Shown: positions 59,183 to 64,000 of the stretch, in pieces
How the letters are laid out: each line of letters begins with the position of its first letter
Position numbering within the stretch: position 1 is the stretch's first letter
From: Nansenia antarctica
Lineage: Eukaryota; Chordata; Actinopteri; Argentiniformes; Microstomatidae
Reading direction: 5' to 3'
Length of the DNA stretch: 64,000 nucleotides
NCBI GenBank assembly: GCA_963989245.1
Contig: OZ022342.1
Coordinates: 34,881,179-34,945,178, forward strand
Translations under genes and position numbers: made by a program
The notes under the pieces: generated by a model
Seen by the model: only the letters and a program-made list of their open reading frames with translations
Told to the model about the DNA's origin: nothing
Databases searched by the model: none

Positions 59183-61681
59183 CCTGATTGGCTGCCAGGC
59201 CTGTGTGAACCAGGCCATGGAAACGAGCCCGCACTGCATGAAATGCAGGTCTGCCATAATCAGAGACAAAATTGTTACAGTTACTGGGCTATCAGAGGTG
59301 CTGGAGGTCATCCACCTACTGAATAAATAAAATACATTACTCTGTAAAAAAAAAAGTGGATTTATTATACATTTACATACCGTATTTTCCGGACTATAAG
59401 TCGCATCAGTCAAAAAATGCGACATTAAGAGAGAAAAAAACATATATAAGTCGCACTGGACTATAGGTCGCATTTATTTAGAAATATATTTCACAAAATC
59501 CAAGACCAAGAACAGACATTTAATTTGGAAAGGCAAGTTTATTCAACTACACAATAGCACACAGAACAACAGGCTGAATAGAAGTCTGGTATGTTAACAT
59601 AACACATGAACAGTTATTCAGCAACACAATAGCATAAAGAACATACCTGGGAAGCTGAATAGGCTAAATGAACATAACAAGCCAGCGAGTCCAACAAGCA
59701 AGTTACCAGTAAGCAAGTTCACCAAGCTACCGTTTGCTTAGCTTCAACAAGCTAATGTTTTAGATCACTTCTTCAGGGGTATAGTAGCAGCATATAGTTG
59801 TCACAAGCCCAGAGCGCCCTCTGTCGGCTGTAGACGGTAATGTTTACTCCTTGGTTCATGTCAGTCAGTACGAAATTATAGATATATTGATATATAAGTC
59901 GCACCTGACTATAAGTCGCAGGACCAGCCAAACTATGAAAAAAAGCGCGACTTATAGTCCGGAAAATACGGTACATTACTACACACTACTTAGCGTAAGA
60001 GTGCACTAGCCATAGCCTACTGTAGCAGGTTGCCTGAAAAACTGCAGCCTACAAGCTTAAATCAGAATCAGTTTATTGCCATGGTAGTTTATACATACTC
60101 TGAATTCCTTTATCTCAATGGTGGAGAATCAAAGAGATTGTGACCAAGGTGAGGGGTCCCATGTAATGTGAATTAAACATGAACTACATTTCCCACACTA
60201 CAACAGATAAAATTGCAATAAATAAGATTGCAAACAAAATATATTCAAGTAAATGCTGAGTTCAAATGAAAAACGATGTATGAATGCTTTTGTGGTGAGT
60301 AATAGTCAAATAAAAGTAATCTGGTGTGAGATGTGTTGGTCACATGTATTTACCAGTCATACCCAGGGCTTGGCCTTATGAGTAACAATAACATGGAGAA
60401 GTACAGCTCGATGGAAATTCTTAATATTACATGGTTTGCCCTGTGGGATGTGAACTTCATGATTACTTTCAAAGGCGTTAGACTTATTGAGAATAAGAGT
60501 AGCCATTCTGCTCTGCTCTGCGAGAGATGGAGGAAGAAGAAGGCTCTCCCTTGGCTGCTGCTGATGATCTACAGCTCTGCTTGTGACTGTTCTTCACCTG
60601 AATCCAGCTGAAGGTGTGGTGGTTCACAGGCCCTGCCTCTGCACCACATGACCTGCTATTGGGAGCTGTCAGACAAGCAGAGGAGAGAAGCATTGATGAT
60701 GATTCCCTCCTCAGACTCTTATCTTCATGGAATAGACATTAGTGCTTTACAAATGTAAACATTGTGTATGCAATCATGTGAGAGTGTGTGTGTGTGTGTT
60801 TGCCTGTGTGTGTCCATGCCTTTCTCCATGTCTCACCTTTACACAGGACCTTCAGAGTCCACTTGCAGACAGGGTTAGGAGTCTAACCCCTATGATAGAT
60901 GGGGCCTCAGACAGTGTAGTGAGGAGAGCTTGGTGGTTGTCTGAAAATATAGACCACACAGAGGCAGACGTTAAGACATTAGAAGGTTCAGCTGGAATGT
61001 TATTGACTTGGCATGTAGCACAGATGATATTCATGATGAATTAGTGAGACCGGTTCACTCTGGTAGAATCAGGATTGAGGAAACTAATATATAGCTACTG
61101 TGAAATCTGGCAGGATCCAGGCTGCCCATTAGACAGCTCCAGACAGCTCCATAACATGAATGCACACAGTAGGACATAAGCTGCTTAGCAGGTTGTGAGG
61201 TAGGCTAGCCTACATAAGGTTAATACGGTTTCTAGCTATCATTGTTAATCATTGCGTCCAAGCCATGGTTCTTGTTAAAGCTAAATTAATCCACACCAAA
61301 ACACCCAAAGTAAAGTTAACACCTCTATTATGAATACATATAACACTATAGCGTATAGGTGTGACGTAATCTGCTATAGCTAACGTGCTGTAATCTAACG
61401 TATTTATTCATAAGGAAGTAGTTTACATAGCAGAAATATGCAACGCTAACGCTAATGTTAGCTTGTCAGCTAACAGTAACGGCACAAATGTTTTCGGTAC
61501 AACCCCTGTATTTTAACTTGGAAAAGTCAGAACGAACCCCCTCCTTGTCAACGCCCACCTGGCTGGAGTGTGCCGATTCAAAGAGGAACAGAAAATAGAA
61601 TTCTCTCGTATGACGTCACTGACAAGTCAATCCGTTTTCGTTTTCAAAAGGAATATCGAACTGACAAAACATACACGGACC
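59183..61681 (-). repeat. Right inverted arm
   Basis: Mirror of 46,554-48,630, lengthened by a 592-bp MITE at 59,380-59,971. It starts 50 bp beyond the transposase stop codon with a second copy of the last RING-gene exon (plus sense), which here reads through GCQACVNQ...CMKCR to a stop at 59,329. Confidence 0.92.
59380..59971. mobile_element. MITE with TA target duplication
   Basis: Ends CCGTATTTTCCGGACTATAA and its reverse complement, 592 bp, no gene. Flanking ...TTTACATA and TACATTAC match the uninterrupted ATTTACATACATTAC in the left arm when a 2-bp TA duplication is assumed. Confidence 0.85.
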
Positions 61682-62600
61682 GTCAACCCCCATACTTTAA
61701 AAACTGTTGTTTCACAAATGAAATCCTCAACATGCTCACTTGATCCAATCCCAACATGGTTCTTCAAAAGTGTTTTTGACTGTTTAACTGACAATGTATT
61801 AGAAAGTGTGAACTGCTCTCTATCAACTGGCATCTTTCCCACTCCCCTAAAATCTGCCATTATAAAACCACTACCTAAGAAAGGAAAGCAAGATAATTCT
61901 GTTCTCGGAAATTTCAGACCAATATCTAACCTTTCATTTCTAAGTAAAATCCTTGAGAAAGTGATTTTCAGACAACTTACTGATTTTTTTAGTAAAAACA
62001 TTTTATTTGAGAAGTTTCAATCAGGTTTTCGTTCTAACCACAGTACTAAGACTGCATTAGTAAAGGTTGTAAATTATCTCAGACTTATCATAGATGCTGG
62101 TGGTGTATCAGTTCTTGTCCTGTTAGATTTGAGTGCTGCTTTTGATACAGTAGATCACATTATTCTAATACATCGTTTAGAAAACTGTGTTGGTCTCTCA
62201 GGACTTGTATTAGAGTGGTAGGCATTTCTCTGTTGTCCTGGGAGACTCTGTTTCTGATAATGTTGACATTACATGTGGGGTCCCTCAGGGGTCTATTCTT
62301 GGTCCCTTGCTCTTCTCCCTGTACATGATCCCATTAGGTGGAATCATCAGAAAACATGGTGTAAATGTTCAGTTATGCTGATGATACTCAGCTGTACATA
62401 TCAGTATTGCCTGATAATTCACATGCACTCAGCTCGCTGGAGAATTGTCTCAGAGATATAAAACTTTGGATGTCCAAACAGTTTCTACAACTAAATCAGG
62501 ACAAAACTGAGATTCTTGTCATTGGACCAAAACCACAAAAAGACAAATTGTCGAATACGATGGGAACTGTGATGGACCTAAGTATAGGCACGAGGACACA

Positions 62601-63250
62601 GGGTAAATGTGAAAATTAGGGGTTTTATTTACCCCCCCAAAATGCAGGGGTAACAAAAACCAACAGTGGTTTAAAAAAGGATAATGAACAACATAATGGA
62701 TGGGCCCAAATTAATTAATAACTAAACAGAACACTGAACAGAACAAGACAACTGAGGAATTGAAGGTATACTGTATATAGGCCTGGCCAGGTACATTTAA
62801 ATAAAACAACTGAAGAATTGAAGGTATATATAGGCCTGGCCAGGTACATTTAAATAAAGCAGGGGATACATTAATTAAGCTATACAAAAATGAACAACTA
62901 TGCTCAAAACAATTCAACACAAGTAATCAAGTTATGCAATATAACATATGCCATCAGAATTACTCAAACACACAATGCCTTCTTCTTCTTCGGCGTATGG
63001 GTAGTTGTTTTCCTCTCCACTCCACCAGGCTCAGGGCAGAGGGGCTACCCTTTTACCACTCCGAGACCTGGTTGAGGGGCTCACCCGGGCTATATTTCTG
63101 GACACCCCCCCAGAAGCCACGTCATCGTCTCGTCATCTAATGAATAGTTTAATGACCACACGACCTAGGTCGGTGGAATTTGTTGTCGGTACAGCTCAAA
63201 AAGCAGTGTCAAAAAACATACACACATTGTACATGACTATTACATGGACA
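62601..63250. other. Unassigned spacer with a 54-bp tandem duplication
   Basis: No gene. A block around AATTGAAGGTATA...GGCCTGGCCAGGTACATTTA is present twice (about 62,752-62,802 and 62,811-62,858). Confidence 0.6.
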
Positions 63251-63252
63251 TG

Positions 63253-64000
63253 AACACACATAACCACAAGACAAGACAGAACATATTTACAATTTACAAT
63301 TCATACAGTGCAGTGAGTCAGGTATTGAGAGTCCTTAAGGCAGAGGGGAAAAAACTGTTTTTGAAACAGGATGTTTTGGTGGCCAGGGATCGGTAGCGCC
63401 GTCCAGAGGGCAACAGTTGAAACAGGTGGTGGGCAGGGTGGGAGGGGTCAGAGATCATTTTATGTGCTCTATTTGTGGTGCGTTTGAGATACAGTGATTC
63501 AACTGATGGGAGAGGGGTGCCGATGATCTTGGATGATTTCCTTACTATTTGCTGTAGTTTCCTTTTTGATTTACTGTCCGAGCTGCCGTACCAAACTGTG
63601 ATAGATGAGGTGAGTATGCTCTCAATGATGGCGGTGTAGAACTGAAGGAGGAGTTTTTGTTTTACTTTGAATTTCTTGAGCTGTCTAAGAAAGAATAGTC
63701 GTTGGTGGGCTTTTTTGGTGATGAAGTCTGTGTTGGTGTTCCATTTGAGGGAGTTGCTGATGTGAGTGCCAAGGAATTTGAAGGAGTCTGTTATGGTTAT
63801 GGTTTTCCAAGGATGTTGATGTTTTTTTGGGGGGGGGGACTGTGCCTGAAGTCTACGATGATTTCTTGTGTTTTTGATGAGTTGAGCTGGAGGTTGTTGT
63901 TGAGGCACCAAGTGACTGCTTGGGCTATCTGCTCGCGGTAATGGTCTTCATTATTATTCGTTATGAGTCCGATTATGGTAGTGTCATCCGCATATTTCAT
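63253..64000 (-). mobile_element. LINE 3' portion (minus strand), runs off the window
   Basis: RT box MKYADDTTIIGLI at the window edge (about 63,962-64,000), then LNNNLQLNSSKTQEIIVDFR and, after a frame change near 63,830, KFLGTHISNSLKW, the thumb region and a C-terminal segment ending RTLNT at 63,318. A non-LTR retrotransposon of the type common in teleosts; family not assigned. The 5' part lies beyond 64,000. Confidence 0.8.

Larger units (their letters stand above)
46554..61681. mobile_element. 15.1-kb DNA transposon with long inverted arms and two genes
   Basis: Bounded by a 6-bp duplication GTCAAC (46,548-46,553 and 61,682-61,687) inside a LINE codon frame. Termini are GGTCCGTGTATGTTTTGTCA and its reverse complement. 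Inverted arms run about 46,554-48,630 and 59,183-61,681. The interior holds two divergent multi-exon genes: a DDE integrase-like transposase (56,698-59,130, plus) and a RING-like protein gene (56,225-48,429, minus). A 4.3-kb Ty3/gypsy element is inserted in the latter. Without that and one MITE the transposon would be about 10.2 kb. From memory the transposase resembles the eukaryotic IS3EU group, which is associated with 6-bp duplications; I could not verify that. Confidence 0.9.
44880..62600 (+). mobile_element. L2/CR1-group LINE split by the 15-kb transposon
   Basis: An ORF1 esterase-like remnant at 44,900-45,240 (THVGTNNTSL, SGPLPCYGRGD) precedes the ORF2 endonuclease (LTETWL, YRPPKPSP, DFNFH in shifted frame, SDHY) and linker up to 46,553. 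The reverse transcriptase resumes at 61,688: FRPISNLSFLSKILEK, KFQSGFRSNHST, AFDTVDH and YADDTQLYIS with frameshifts. It is truncated at about 62,575. The left part ends with codons for ELVN and the right part begins with PHTLKTVV, so the insertion point is exact. Confidence 0.85.

Noticed and set aside
46554..61681. Polinton/Maverick element
   Set aside because: Size, 6-bp duplication and integrase-like gene fit, but there is no family B polymerase, ATPase or capsid gene, and the termini do not begin with AG.

Overview
The window looks like a teleost fish chromosome segment: vertebrate exon/intron structure, long (CA)n/(TG)n microsatellites, fish-type L2/CR1-group LINEs, a tRNA-derived SINE, hAT and Tc1-like DNA transposons, endogenous retroviruses (ERVs) and Ty3/gypsy elements. 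I recognise one ordinary host gene. Everything from about 7 kb onward is a transposon-rich island.

1-7 kb: a two-coding-exon gene on the minus strand, lrrc32 (GARP), about 670 aa, a membrane LRR protein. 7-12.25 kb: microsatellites, a 62-bp inverted repeat pair anchored in (TG)n/(AC)n tracts, a possible mariner-like transposase N-terminus, and a 17-19 bp minisatellite whose orientation flips at about 12,030.

12.25-39.5 kb is a deep nest. A 5'-truncated chromoviral Ty3/gypsy element (12,254-15,909 and ~37,815-39,260) is split by a minus-strand endogenous retrovirus (ERV-A, 15,910 to ~37,810). ERV-A carries a near-full-length L2 LINE (16,497-19,741). Its reverse transcriptase is split by a second minus-strand ERV (ERV-B, 23,860-33,895) with nearly identical LTRs, a tRNA-Trp-like primer site and a 4-bp target duplication. 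ERV-B contains two LINE copies and a SINE. The minisatellite resumes at 39,261.

39.5-44 kb: a Tc1-like end, then a LINE interrupted by a small Mutator-like MITE and a hAT element with an 8-bp target duplication.

44.9-62.6 kb: an L2-type LINE interrupted at one codon by a 15.1-kb DNA transposon (46,554-61,681). It has a 6-bp duplication (GTCAAC), inverted arms of about 2.1-2.5 kb and two head-to-head multi-exon genes: a DDE integrase-like transposase (plus strand, six exons, about 383 aa) and a protein with a C-terminal Cys-rich RING-like finger (minus strand). A Ty3/gypsy element with the unusual order gag-IN-RT-RNaseH (GMR1-like) lies in intron 1 of the RING-like gene. This two-gene inverted-arm transposon is the most interesting system in the window. 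The window ends in a further LINE on the minus strand.
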